Shown here piece after piece: positions 44,326-53,819 of a stretch of 64,000 bases of DNA (within the stretch, counting starts at the first letter, position 1; each line of letters begins with the position of its first letter). The position numbers and the translations under genes are program-made. Source of the stretch: Roseovarius salincola (lineage in GTDB: Bacteria > Pseudomonadota > Alphaproteobacteria > Rhodobacterales > Rhodobacteraceae). The DNA lies in contig NZ_JAPTNL010000018.1 in assembly GCF_026891095.1 (NCBI RefSeq), forward strand, positions 1-64,000, in the 5' to 3' direction. Under the pieces are notes generated by a model that ran no database searches, was not told the origin of the DNA, and saw only the letters and a list, made by a program, of their open reading frames with translations.

Positions 44326-44673
44326 TCAACCATCATGCACCGCGCGGCTGTCCTCGGGCGCCTCGTCGCGCTCATGCTTTCCGTAATCCCGGATCACGCT
44401 GACCACCCGCAGCCGGTAATCCGCGAACATCACGTTGCGCCCGGCCTTCTGCGCGCCCCTGTGCGCCTCCAGCTGACGCCAGCGTTCCACCGCCGCCTCA
44501 TCCTCCCAGAAGCTCAGCGACAAGAGCTTGCCGGGGGTGGTCAGACTCTGAAAGCGTTCGACGCTGATGAAACCTTCGACCTGTTCGGCCAGCGGGCGCA
44601 TCTTTGCGGCCATGTCCAGGTAAGGTTCCTGCTGGCCCTCTGCGGGTTCGACCTCGAATATCACGGCGATCAT
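44326..44673 (-). CDS. Antibiotic biosynthesis monooxygenase-domain protein
   Basis: This 115-residue protein begins MIAVIFEVEPAEGQQEPYL and has FISVERFQSL and LSLSFWEDEAAVERW, the ferredoxin-like ABM fold. Such proteins are small oxygenases or heme/quinone handlers. AGGAGG lies 7 nt before the ATG at 44673; a longer frame to 44727 is not needed. It is divergent from tauR; a link to taurine use is not shown. Confidence 0.8.
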   Translation of the reverse strand: MIAVIFEVEPAEGQQEPYLDMAAKMRPLAEQVEGFISVERFQSLTTPGKLLSLSFWEDEAAVERWRQLEAHRGAQKAGRNVMFADYRLRVVSVIRDYGKHERDEAPEDSRAVHDG

Positions 44674-44809
44674 GGCATCCCTCCTGTTCTGCGCTCGGCC
44701 TGACCATCCCCCGGCAAGGCGCACCATTCAAGCCCCCGCGCATCCCCGGCAGCGACCGCCGCGCACGCATGACGCGCGCGGCGCGGGCGCAAATACATGT
44801 CTTGCGTGC

Positions 44810-44841
44810 ATAAGACCAGATTGCCTCCGGAATAAGTCCAG
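44810..44841 (+). promoter_or_regulatory. TauR direct-repeat operator
   Basis: ATAAGACCAG (44810-44819) and ATAAGTCCAG (44832-44841) are direct repeats spaced 22 nt start to start, two helical turns. They are the complement of CTGG(A/T)CTTAT, close to the CTGGACTTAA repeats reported for TauR of Rhodobacter. They end 14 nt before the tauR start. Confidence 0.65.
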
Positions 44842-44855
44842 CCTATCCTGACGTC

Positions 44856-46331
44856 ATGGGAATTTCAGTCGAAACCTTCTTTCTCAATCCCGATGCCGAA
44901 GGCACGCTTCAGGCGAAGATCCAGCAGATGATCGCCGAGGGCATCCTTTCGGGCCGGTTCCGCAAGGGCGAGAAACTGCCAAGCTCGCGCAAGCTGGCGC
45001 GCCATCTGGGCGTCAGCCGGATCACCGTCACGCTGGCCTACACCGAATTGCAGGCCAGCGACTATCTCGAGGCGCGCGACCGATCCGGTTATTTCGTCTC
45101 GCAGAACGCACCCGAGCCGCCCGAGTTCGACGCCCGCGCACCGGGGCGGGATACCATCGACTGGTCGCGCGCATTGGGGCGGCGCTTTACCGGCGGCAAC
45201 ACGCCAGAGAAGCCGCAGGACTGGTCGCGCTACCGCTATCCCTTTGTCTTCGGGCAGACCGATCCGTCGCTTTTCGATCATGCCAACTGGCGGCACTGTG
45301 CGCTTCAGGCCCTTGGGCAAAAGGACTTTCAGGCGCTGACCACAGATTACTACGATCAGGACGACCCCAAGCTGATCGAGTTCATCCTGCGCCACACCCT
45401 GCCCCGTCGCGGCATCCTGGCCCAGCCCGACGAGATCCTTGTGACCATGGGCGCGCAGAACGCGCTTTGGCTGACCGCTCAGGTCCTGCTGACGCAAAGG
45501 CGCACCGCCGCCATCGAAGAACCCTGCTATCACGCGCTGCGCGATATCCTCATGCAATCGCGCTGCTATCTCGCCTCGGTCGACGTGGACCGCGACGGGC
45601 TGCCGCCCGCCGATCTGCCACGCTACGCCGATGTGATCTTCACCACGCCCAGCCACCAGGCGCCGACCAACGCGACCATGCCGATGGCCCGCCGCAAGGC
45701 GCTTCTGGAGAAGGCGCGCGAGATGGACGCGCTCATTGTCGAGGACGATTACGAGTTCGAAATCTCGTTTCTGCGCTCGCCCCTGCCGGCCCTGAAATCG
45801 CTCGATACCGATGGGCGGGTGATCTATGTGGGCAGCTTCTCCAAGTCGATCTTTCCGGGGCTGCGGCTGGGTTATCTGGTGGGCTCGCGCCAGTTCATCC
45901 GCGAATGCCGCGCGCTGCGCGCCAGCGTGCTGCGCCACCCGCCAGGCCATATCCAGCGCACGGCGGCCTATTTTCTGAGCCTCGGCCATTACGACAGCCT
46001 GATCCGGCGGATGGGGCAGGTTTTCTCGCGCCGCAGGCAGGTAATGGAACAGGCGCTTGCCGATCACGGACTGGACGTCGAAGGGCGCGGCGTGTTCGGC
46101 GGCTCGTCGATCTGGATGCGCGCGCCCGATGGCGTCGATACATCCGCGCTGGACGAGAGGCTGCGCGCGCGCTCGGTGCTGATCGAACCCGGACAGCCAT
46201 TCTTTCGCGGCCCCGCGGCGCCGCGCAACTATTACCGGCTGGCCTATTCCTCGATCCCCTCCGAACGCATCCCCGACGGAATCGCGATCCTCTCCGAAGA
46301 ACTGGCCCATCTGCGCCGACTGGCCCTATGA
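44856..46331 (+). CDS. tauR: MocR-type taurine regulator
   Basis: This is a 491-residue GntR/MocR protein: an N-terminal winged helix (SSRKLARHLGVSRITVTLAY) fused to an aminotransferase-like domain with the PLP Lys in YVGSFSKSIFPGLRLGYLVG. MocR proteins use the PLP domain as a sensor. TauR activates taurine genes in the presence of taurine. The gene is followed by xsc after 95 nt on the same strand. Two direct repeats in front of it suggest self-control. Confidence 0.88.
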   Translation: MGISVETFFLNPDAEGTLQAKIQQMIAEGILSGRFRKGEKLPSSRKLARHLGVSRITVTLAYTELQASDYLEARDRSGYFVSQNAPEPPEFDARAPGRDTIDWSRALGRRFTGGNTPEKPQDWSRYRYPFVFGQTDPSLFDHANWRHCALQALGQKDFQALTTDYYDQDDPKLIEFILRHTLPRRGILAQPDEILVTMGAQNALWLTAQVLLTQRRTAAIEEPCYHALRDILMQSRCYLASVDVDRDGLPPADLPRYADVIFTTPSHQAPTNATMPMARRKALLEKAREMDALIVEDDYEFEISFLRSPLPALKSLDTDGRVIYVGSFSKSIFPGLRLGYLVGSRQFIRECRALRASVLRHPPGHIQRTAAYFLSLGHYDSLIRRMGQVFSRRRQVMEQALADHGLDVEGRGVFGGSSIWMRAPDGVDTSALDERLRARSVLIEPGQPFFRGPAAPRNYYRLAYSSIPSERIPDGIAILSEELAHLRRLAL

Positions 46332-46426
46332 TGGCGGCCATTCTGGCCCTACTGCCCATCTTCTCCCCAGCCTATTTTCCTCCCAAACCGCCACCCAAAG
46401 ATCCCCATTTGCTCAGGAGAACTCCG

Positions 46427-48205
46427 ATGAAAATGACGACAGAAGAAGCTTTTGTGAAGACGCTCCAAAGACACGGGATTGAACATGCTTTCGGAATCAT
46501 CGGATCGGCGATGATGCCGATTTCGGATCTGTTTCCGGAGGCGGGGATCACGTTCTGGGACTGCGCGCATGAAGGCAGCGCCGGGATGATGGCCGATGGC
46601 TACACCCGTGCGACCGGCAAGATGTCGATGATGATCGCGCAGAACGGCCCCGGCATCACCAATTTCGTGACCGCCGTGAAGACCGCATATTGGAACCACA
46701 CGCCGCTCTTGCTGGTGACGCCGCAGGCGGCCAACAAGACGATCGGCCAGGGTGGTTTCCAGGAGGTCGAGCAGATGGCCCTGTTCCAGGACATGGTCGC
46801 CTATCAGGAAGAGGTGCGCGATCCAAGCCGCGTGGCCGAGGTTCTGGCGCGGGTGATCTCGCAGGCCAAGCGCCTGTCGGGTCCGGCCCAGATCAACCTT
46901 CCGCGCGACTACTGGACACAGGTGGTCGATATCGAGCTGCCCGATGCGCTGGAGTTCGAGCGCTCGCCGGGTGGCGAGGATTCGGTGGCGCGGGCCGCAA
47001 AGTTGATATCGGAAGCCAAGAATCCGGTCATCCTGAACGGCGCAGGCGTGGTTCTGTCCGATGGCGGTATCGAGGCCAGCAAGACGCTGGCCGAGCGGCT
47101 GGATGCGCCTGTTTGCGTGGGATACCAGCATAACGACGCCTTCCCCGGCTCGCACCCTCTGTTCGCGGGGCCTCTGGGCTATAACGGGTCAAAGGCCGGG
47201 ATGGAGCTGATCTCGCAGGCGGATGTGGTGCTGTGCCTTGGCACGCGTCTCAATCCGTTCTCGACGCTGCCCGGCTATGGCATGGAATACTGGCCCAAGG
47301 ATGCCAGGATCATCCAAGTCGACATCAACCCCGACAGGATCGGCCTGACCAAGAAGGTCGAGGTCGGTATCGTCGGCGATGCGGCCAAGGTGGCCAAGGG
47401 GATCCTGTCGCAGCTTTCGGACACGGCTGGCGACGAGGGGCGCGACGCCCGCAAGGCGAAGATCGCCGAAACCAAGTCCCGCTGGGCGCAGCAGCTCAGC
47501 AGCATGGATCACGAGGAAGACGACCCCGGCACCAGCTGGAACGAGCGCGCCCGCGCCGACAAGCCCGATTGGATGAGCCCGCGCATGGCGTGGCGCGCGA
47601 TCCAGTCCGCATTGCCGCGCGAGGCTATCATCAGCTCGGACATCGGCAACAACTGCGCCATCGGCAACGCCTATCCCTCTTTCGAGGTGGGCCGCAAATA
47701 CCTGGCGCCGGGTCTGTTCGGACCCTGTGGCTATGGCCTGCCGGCAATCGTCGGCGCCAAGATCGGCTGTCCGGACGTGCCGGTCGTGGGCTTTGCCGGT
47801 GACGGCGCCTTCGGCATCGCGGTGAACGAGCTGACGGCGATCGGGCGCAGCGAATGGCCCGCGGTGACGCAGATCGTGTTCCGCAACTACCAGTGGGGCG
47901 CCGAAAAGCGCAACTCGACCCTATGGTTCGATGACAACTTCGTCGGCACCGAGCTGGATCAGGAAGTGAGCTATGCCGGGATCGCAAAGGCCTGCGGGCT
48001 CAAGGGCGTGGTCGCACGCACCATGGAAGAGCTGACCGACGCGCTGAACCAGGCGATCAAGGACCAGATGGAGAATGGCAAGACCACCCTCATCGAGGCC
48101 ATGATCAATCAGGAGCTCGGCGAACCCTTCCGCCGCGACGCCATGAAGAAGCCCGTTCAGGTCGCCGGAATCGACAAGAACGACATGAAGCCTCAGAAGG
48201 TTTGA
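46427..48205 (+). CDS. xsc: Sulfoacetaldehyde acetyltransferase
   Basis: This is a 592-residue TPP enzyme that converts sulfoacetaldehyde and phosphate to acetyl phosphate and sulfite. The N-terminal Glu is in CAHEGSAGMMADGYTRATG, and the TPP/Mg site is VGFAGDGAFGIAVNEL through RNYQWG. The start at 46427 is supported by AGGAGA 6 nt upstream. The length is normal for Xsc. The stop shares its last base with the pta start (TGATG). Confidence 0.95.
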   Translation: MKMTTEEAFVKTLQRHGIEHAFGIIGSAMMPISDLFPEAGITFWDCAHEGSAGMMADGYTRATGKMSMMIAQNGPGITNFVTAVKTAYWNHTPLLLVTPQAANKTIGQGGFQEVEQMALFQDMVAYQEEVRDPSRVAEVLARVISQAKRLSGPAQINLPRDYWTQVVDIELPDALEFERSPGGEDSVARAAKLISEAKNPVILNGAGVVLSDGGIEASKTLAERLDAPVCVGYQHNDAFPGSHPLFAGPLGYNGSKAGMELISQADVVLCLGTRLNPFSTLPGYGMEYWPKDARIIQVDINPDRIGLTKKVEVGIVGDAAKVAKGILSQLSDTAGDEGRDARKAKIAETKSRWAQQLSSMDHEEDDPGTSWNERARADKPDWMSPRMAWRAIQSALPREAIISSDIGNNCAIGNAYPSFEVGRKYLAPGLFGPCGYGLPAIVGAKIGCPDVPVVGFAGDGAFGIAVNELTAIGRSEWPAVTQIVFRNYQWGAEKRNSTLWFDDNFVGTELDQEVSYAGIAKACGLKGVVARTMEELTDALNQAIKDQMENGKTTLIEAMINQELGEPFRRDAMKKPVQVAGIDKNDMKPQKV

Positions 48206-49230
48206 TGGCAGACGCGCCCGACGCAACCACGCCGAGGCCGGTCGCCCTTGCTCTTGCGCAAGGCCCGGCCCCGGCGGCGAAGATCGCCTTGAGCGAAGGC
48301 AGCGATCCGCGCGTCGTGGCCGGGGCGCTGGCGGCGCGCGAGGCGGGAATCGCCGAGATCATCCTTGTGGGCGACAACGCGGACGTGCGCGCCGCGCTGG
48401 CCGCCGAGGGTGCGAAGGTTGGCGACGGGATCGAGATTCACGATCCCGCAACTTCGCCGCTGATTGATGATTTCACCGCCGCATACCACGATCTGCGCCG
48501 CCACAAGGGGCTCGATGAGGCCGCCGCGCGAAAGGCGGTTCAAAGCCCCTTGGTCTATGCCGCGATGCTGGTGCGCCAGGGCCATGCCGCAGGCACCGTG
48601 GGCGGGGCCGTGGCGACCACGCCAGATGTCGTTCGCAGTGCCCTCCAGGTCATCGGCAAGGCATCGGGCGCTGCGATGGTGTCGAGTTTCTTCCTGATGT
48701 ATCCGCCCGAACACGCCGCAGGCGACGCGCGTGCCATGCTTTACTCCGATTGCGGGCTGGTCATCGACCCCTCGCCCGAGGAACTGGCCGCCATCGCCGC
48801 GAGTTCGGCCGCGTCCTGCCGCGCGCTGATGCGTCAGGAGCCGAAAATCGCTATGCTGTCCTTTTCCACCATGGGTAGTGCGCGCCATGCCAGCGTGACC
48901 AAGGTCACCGATGCGCTGAAGCACCTCAAGGACAGCCATCCCGAATTGCAGGCCGACGGGGAGTTGCAGTTCGATGCCGCTTTCGTACCCTCGGTCGCGG
49001 CCTCCAAAGCGCCGGGTTCGGACGTGGCCGGGCAGGCAAATGTTATGATCTTCCCCAATCTCGACGCCGGGAATATCGGCTACAAGATCACTCAGAGACT
49101 GGGTGGATATGCTGCCATCGGGCCCATTCTTCAGGGTTTGGCAAAGCCCGCCAATGACCTTTCGCGCGGCTGTGTCGCGCAGGATGTGACCGAAATGATC
49201 GCCGTGACCGTATTGCAGGCCCGCGCCTGA
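48205..49230 (+). CDS. pta: Phosphate acetyltransferase of the taurine pathway
   Basis: This is a 341-residue enzyme that converts acetyl phosphate from Xsc to acetyl-CoA. Family motifs are ALSEGSDPRVV, GTVGGAVATTPDVVR, SFSTMGSA, VANVMIFPNL-like GQANVMIFPNLDAGNIGYK and QGLAKPANDLSRG. It is the short form without the N-terminal regulatory domains of E. coli Pta. The ATG at 48205 overlaps the xsc stop, so the two are co-translated. Confidence 0.92.
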   Translation: MADAPDATTPRPVALALAQGPAPAAKIALSEGSDPRVVAGALAAREAGIAEIILVGDNADVRAALAAEGAKVGDGIEIHDPATSPLIDDFTAAYHDLRRHKGLDEAAARKAVQSPLVYAAMLVRQGHAAGTVGGAVATTPDVVRSALQVIGKASGAAMVSSFFLMYPPEHAAGDARAMLYSDCGLVIDPSPEELAAIAASSAASCRALMRQEPKIAMLSFSTMGSARHASVTKVTDALKHLKDSHPELQADGELQFDAAFVPSVAASKAPGSDVAGQANVMIFPNLDAGNIGYKITQRLGGYAAIGPILQGLAKPANDLSRGCVAQDVTEMIAVTVLQARA

Positions 49231-49333
49231 TCCGGAAAACCGGGGCAGAGATCCCGGACAGACTTCAAGCAACCGCCATGTCGGGCGCCAATAGATGCCC
49301 CGCCGTGACCGACGCCAAACCAGGGAACGCCCG

Positions 49334-52162
49334 ATGACACATCACCAGCCCAAGATCGAGACCTCGCCCAAGGTGTCCGACGAGGTGCGCAAGACCACCT
49401 GTTACATGTGTGCATGCCGCTGTGGCATCAACGTCCACATGAAGGACCGCAAGGTCGCCTATATCGAGGGCAACCGGGACCATCCGGTCAATCGCGGCGT
49501 CCTGTGCGCCAAGGGCAGCGCCGGGATCATGCAGCATAACGCCCCCTCGCGGCTGCGTGCACCGATGAAGCGGGTGGGGCCGCGCGGATCTGGCGAGTTC
49601 GAGGAAATCAGCTGGGACGAGGCGCTGGAGATCGCCACCGGCTGGCTTGCGCCGCTGCGCGCCGAAGCGCCCGAAAAGCTGGCCTTTTTCACCGGGCGCG
49701 ACCAGTCGCAGAGCTTCACCAGCTACTGGGCGCAGAATTTCGGCACGCCGAACTATGCCGCGCATGGCGGGTTCTGTTCGGTGAACATGGCAGCGGCGGG
49801 TATCTACACGATGGGCGGCGCATTCTGGGAATTCGGCCAGCCCGACTGGGATCATACAAAACTGTTCATGATCTTCGGCGTCGCCGAGGACCATGACAGC
49901 AACCCCATCAAGATGGGCATCGGCAAAATCAAGGCGCGCGGCGCCAAGGTGATCGGGGTCAATCCGATCCGCTCGGGCTATAACGCGGTGGCCGACGAAT
50001 GGGTCGGCATCACGCCGGGAACCGATGGGCTGTTCATCCTGTCGCTGGTGCATGAGCTTCTGCGCGCCGGGCGGATCGACCTGGATTACCTGGCGCGCTA
50101 CACGAATGCGCCGGTTCTGGTGAACATGGACCCCGAGTCGCCCGAGCACGGACTCCTGATGCGCGACGAGGACGGCAAGACGCTGGTCATCGACCGCAAG
50201 ACCGGCAAGCTGACGCCGTTCGACCAGAAAGGCGTGCAGCCGGACCTGTCGGCCAGTTACCGGCATGGCGGTATCACCCACAAGCCGGTGATGCACCTGA
50301 TCGCGGAACGCTACATGGATGCGCAATACGCCCCCGAGGCCGTGGCCGGGCGTTGCGGCATCAGCGCCGACAAGATCCGCACCATCGCCGCCGAACTGGC
50401 CCGCGTGGCCTTTGACGAGGAAATCGTGCTGGACCAGGAATGGACGGATTTCCGGGGCGAAACCCATAAGCAGATGAAGGGCCGCCCGGTCGCATTTCAC
50501 GCGATGCGCGGGATTTCGGCCCATTCCAACGGGTTCCAGACCTGCCGCGCGCTGCATGTGCTCCAGATCCTGCTGGGATCGGTCGAGGTACCTGGCGGTT
50601 TCCGCTTCAAGCCGCCCTATCCCAAGCCGGTCAGCGCCCACCCCAAGCCGCATAGCAAGGTGACGCCGGACAGCCCGCTGGATGGCCCGCACCTGGGTTT
50701 CGTGCAGGGGCCGGACGATCTGGCGCTCAAGGATGACGGCAGCCCGGTGCGGATCGACAAGGCGTTTACCTGGGAAAACCCGATGTCGGCGCATGGGCTG
50801 ATGCATATGGTGATCTCGAACGCCCATGCGGGGGATCCCTACAAGATCGACACGCTGTTCATGTATATGGCGAACATGTCCTGGAATTCCAGCATGAACA
50901 CGGGCGGCGTGATCGACATGCTGACCGACAAGGACGAGAACGGCGAGCATGTCATCCCGCATATCATCTATTCGGATGCGTATAGTTCCGAGATGGTCGC
51001 CTATGCCGACCTGATCCTGCCCGACACCACCTATCTGGAGCGCCATGACTGCATCAGCCTGCTGGACCGCCCGATCTGCGAGGCGGATGCGGCAGCGGAT
51101 GCGATCCGCTGGCCGGTGGTCGAACCCGACCGCGATGTGCGCGGCTTTCAGTCAACACTGTGCGACCTTGGCGCACGGCTGGGCCTGCCGGGCTTCGTCA
51201 ATTCCGACGGCAGCCAGAAATACGCCGACTACGCCGATTACATCACCAATCACGAGCGCAAGCCGGGCATCGGCCCGCTGGCGGGCTGGCGCAAGGGCGA
51301 GACCGGCCCGAGCCACGGGCGCGGCGCGCCCAACCCTGAACAGCTGGACCGCTATATCGAAAATGGCGGCTTCTTCGTGAAGCACATCCCCGACGCCGCC
51401 AGCTACTACAAGCCGTGGAACATGGCCTATCAGGACTGGGCCGTGGAACTGGGCATATTCGACAGCCCGCAGCCCTATATCTTCGACCTCTATGTCGAGC
51501 CGCTGCGCCGCTTCCAGCTGGCGGCCGAAGGCCATGGCGAACGCCAGCCCCCCGACCACCTGCGCGAACGCATCCGCGAAACGCTGGACCCGCTGCCGAT
51601 CTGGTATCCGCCATTCGAGGATGGCGGCATCGATACCGAAGAGTTCCCGGTTCACGCCCTGACACAGCGCCCGATGGCGATGTATCACAGCTGGGGCAGC
51701 CAGAACGCATGGCTGCGCCAGATTCACGGGCACAACCCGCTTTACCTGCCGACCGGCCTCTGGGAGGCGAACGGCTTTGCCGAAGGGGATTGGGCGCGTG
51801 TCACCTCGGCGCATGGCGAGATCACCGTGCCGGTGGCGCATATGGCCGCGCTCAACGAAAACACGGTCTGGACCTGGAACGCCATCGGCAAGCGCAAGGG
51901 GGCCTGGGCGCTGGACAAGGACGCACCCGAAGCGACACGGGGCTTCCTTCTGAACCATCTCATTCACGAATTGCTCCCGCCCAAGGGCGACGGGCTGAGA
52001 TGGGCGAATTCGGACCCGATCACCGGGCAGGCGGCATGGTTCGACCTGCGGGTGAAGATCGAAAAGGTGGCCGCTCCGGCCGAAAGCCAACCCGGCCTGC
52101 CGCAGATCCACTCGCCGGTGGGCCAGGGCCCCGATCATCTGGAATGGAAGGTGGGCAAATGA
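49334..52162 (+). CDS. soeA: Sulfite dehydrogenase molybdopterin subunit
   Basis: This is a 942-residue molybdopterin oxidoreductase of the DMSO-reductase family. It has an N-terminal [4Fe-4S] site with Cys23, Cys26 and Cys30 (TTCYMCACRCG) and a fourth Cys in VLCAKGSAG. It has no Tat signal, so it acts on the cytoplasmic side. Its neighbours (xsc, pta, soeBC) identify it as SoeA, which oxidises the sulfite released by Xsc to sulfate. The start at 49334 (MTHHQPK) is preferred; there is only a weak GGGA site. It overlaps soeB as ATGA. Confidence 0.9.
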   Translation: MTHHQPKIETSPKVSDEVRKTTCYMCACRCGINVHMKDRKVAYIEGNRDHPVNRGVLCAKGSAGIMQHNAPSRLRAPMKRVGPRGSGEFEEISWDEALEIATGWLAPLRAEAPEKLAFFTGRDQSQSFTSYWAQNFGTPNYAAHGGFCSVNMAAAGIYTMGGAFWEFGQPDWDHTKLFMIFGVAEDHDSNPIKMGIGKIKARGAKVIGVNPIRSGYNAVADEWVGITPGTDGLFILSLVHELLRAGRIDLDYLARYTNAPVLVNMDPESPEHGLLMRDEDGKTLVIDRKTGKLTPFDQKGVQPDLSASYRHGGITHKPVMHLIAERYMDAQYAPEAVAGRCGISADKIRTIAAELARVAFDEEIVLDQEWTDFRGETHKQMKGRPVAFHAMRGISAHSNGFQTCRALHVLQILLGSVEVPGGFRFKPPYPKPVSAHPKPHSKVTPDSPLDGPHLGFVQGPDDLALKDDGSPVRIDKAFTWENPMSAHGLMHMVISNAHAGDPYKIDTLFMYMANMSWNSSMNTGGVIDMLTDKDENGEHVIPHIIYSDAYSSEMVAYADLILPDTTYLERHDCISLLDRPICEADAAADAIRWPVVEPDRDVRGFQSTLCDLGARLGLPGFVNSDGSQKYADYADYITNHERKPGIGPLAGWRKGETGPSHGRGAPNPEQLDRYIENGGFFVKHIPDAASYYKPWNMAYQDWAVELGIFDSPQPYIFDLYVEPLRRFQLAAEGHGERQPPDHLRERIRETLDPLPIWYPPFEDGGIDTEEFPVHALTQRPMAMYHSWGSQNAWLRQIHGHNPLYLPTGLWEANGFAEGDWARVTSAHGEITVPVAHMAALNENTVWTWNAIGKRKGAWALDKDAPEATRGFLLNHLIHELLPPKGDGLRWANSDPITGQAAWFDLRVKIEKVAAPAESQPGLPQIHSPVGQGPDHLEWKVGK

Positions 52163-52929
52163 CACAGCTACCTGAACGCACCGAAAAGAAGCTGGGCCTT
52201 GTGATCGACCTGGATACCTGCGTCGGCTGCCATGCCTGCGTGGTGTCCTGCAAGGGCTGGAACACCGAGAATTACGGTGCGCCCTTGTCCGATCAGGACC
52301 CTTACGGCAGCGCGCCGAGCGGCACATTCCTCAACCGCGTGCATTCCTACGAGGTGCAACCCGAAGAGGGCGCGGCGCAGCTCATTCATTTTCCGAAATC
52401 ATGTCTCCATTGCGAGGACGCGCCCTGCGTCACCGTCTGCCCCACCGGCGCCAGCTACAAGCGGGTCGAGGACGGGATCGTGCTGGTCAACGAGACCGAC
52501 TGCATCGGCTGCGGGCTTTGTGCATGGGCCTGCCCTTATGGCGCGCGCGAGATGGACGCGGCCGAAGGGGTGATGAAGAAATGCACGCTTTGCGTGGATC
52601 GCATCTATAACGAGAACCTGCCCGAGGAAGACCGGGAGCCGGCCTGCGTGCGCACCTGCCCGGCGGGCGCGCGGCATTTCGGCGACCTGGGAGACCCGGA
52701 CAGCGACGTGTCGCAGTTGGTCGAGGCGCGCGGCGGTGTCGACCTGATGCCCGAACAGGGCACGAAGCCGGTCAACAAATACCTGCCGCCACGCCCCAAG
52801 GACCGGATGGACCGCCCCGCAGTGCAGCCCGAAGGCGATATCGACGTGCTGGCCCCGCTCCTGAAGCCGGTGGCGGAAGAGCCCAAGGGGTTCATCGGCT
52901 GGCTTGACAAGGCATTGGAGAAAATCTGA
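52159..52929 (+). CDS. soeB: Sulfite dehydrogenase iron-sulfur subunit
   Basis: This is a 256-residue four-cluster ferredoxin. The Cys motifs are CVGCHACVVSC, CLHCEDAPCVTVC, CIGCGLCAWAC and CTLC with CVRTC. It passes electrons from SoeA to the membrane subunit. It overlaps soeA by 4 nt and is followed by soeC 1 nt later. Confidence 0.92.
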   Translation: MTQLPERTEKKLGLVIDLDTCVGCHACVVSCKGWNTENYGAPLSDQDPYGSAPSGTFLNRVHSYEVQPEEGAAQLIHFPKSCLHCEDAPCVTVCPTGASYKRVEDGIVLVNETDCIGCGLCAWACPYGAREMDAAEGVMKKCTLCVDRIYNENLPEEDREPACVRTCPAGARHFGDLGDPDSDVSQLVEARGGVDLMPEQGTKPVNKYLPPRPKDRMDRPAVQPEGDIDVLAPLLKPVAEEPKGFIGWLDKALEKI

Positions 52930-52930
52930 C

Positions 52931-53803
52931 ATGCATCCCGCCCCTTCCGTCATCATCTTCACCACGCTTTCCGGGCTTGGGTTCGGGCTTCTTGTCTGGC
53001 TGGGTCTGGGGCGTCCCGACGTCACCGGATGGATGGCTTTCGCCTTTTTCGCGATCGCCTATGCGCTGGCCGTGGGCGGACTCATGGCCTCGACCTTTCA
53101 CCTCGGGCATCCCGAAAGGGCGATGAAGGCGTTCACCCAATGGCGCACAAGCTGGCTGAGCCGTGAGGCATGGCTTAGCGTCATGGCGCTGATCGTGATG
53201 GCGCTTTATGGTGCCGGTCTGGTGTTTCTGGGTACCCCTTGGACCGCCCTTGGATGGCTGGGCGCCGCGCTGTCGCTGCTGACGGTCTATTCCACCTCGA
53301 TGATCTACGGTCAGCTAACGACGGTGCCGCGCTGGAAGACACCCCTGACGCCCGCGCTGATGGCGGCGATCGCGCTGGCGGGCGGCGCGCTGTTGGCCGG
53401 GCAAGCCCCGGCGGCGTTGATCCTGCTGCCGGTGGCGGCGGTGCTTCAGGTGCTGTGGTGGGTGCGCGGCGACATGGCCCTGAGCCGGAGCGGCACCGAC
53501 ATGGCCAGCGCCACACAGCTTGGCGATATCGGCGCGGTGCGTGCCTTCGAGCCGCCCCATACCGGGACCAATTACCTGTTGCGCGAATTCGTCCATGTCG
53601 TCGGGCGCAAGCACTCGATCAAGCTGCGGGTCATCGCGCTGGTACTGGGATATGTGCTGCCGGTGCTGTTGCTGCTGGCGCCGTTCACGCATCTTGTGGC
53701 GTTTCTGGCGGTGGCGTCGCATCTGGCGGGGATCGCCGCATCGCGCTGGCTGTTCTTTGCAGAAGCCGAGCATGTGGTCGGCCTCTACTACGGCAAGCGC
53801 TGA
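52931..53803 (+). CDS. soeC: Sulfite dehydrogenase membrane anchor (DmsC-like)
   Basis: This is a 290-residue membrane protein with about eight hydrophobic segments. The pattern STFHLGHPERAMKAFTQWRTS with SREAW is that of DmsC-type quinone-linked anchors. It hands electrons to the quinone pool. The start at 52931 lies directly after the soeB stop. It ends the taurine-sulfite operon. Confidence 0.88.
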   Translation: MHPAPSVIIFTTLSGLGFGLLVWLGLGRPDVTGWMAFAFFAIAYALAVGGLMASTFHLGHPERAMKAFTQWRTSWLSREAWLSVMALIVMALYGAGLVFLGTPWTALGWLGAALSLLTVYSTSMIYGQLTTVPRWKTPLTPALMAAIALAGGALLAGQAPAALILLPVAAVLQVLWWVRGDMALSRSGTDMASATQLGDIGAVRAFEPPHTGTNYLLREFVHVVGRKHSIKLRVIALVLGYVLPVLLLLAPFTHLVAFLAVASHLAGIAASRWLFFAEAEHVVGLYYGKR

Positions 53804-53819
53804 ACGGGCGGCGCAAGCA

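Noticed and set aside
49265-51046. A 593-codon minus-strand frame inside soeA.
   Set aside because: It is antisense to a clear molybdopterin oxidoreductase and is an artefact of codon bias.
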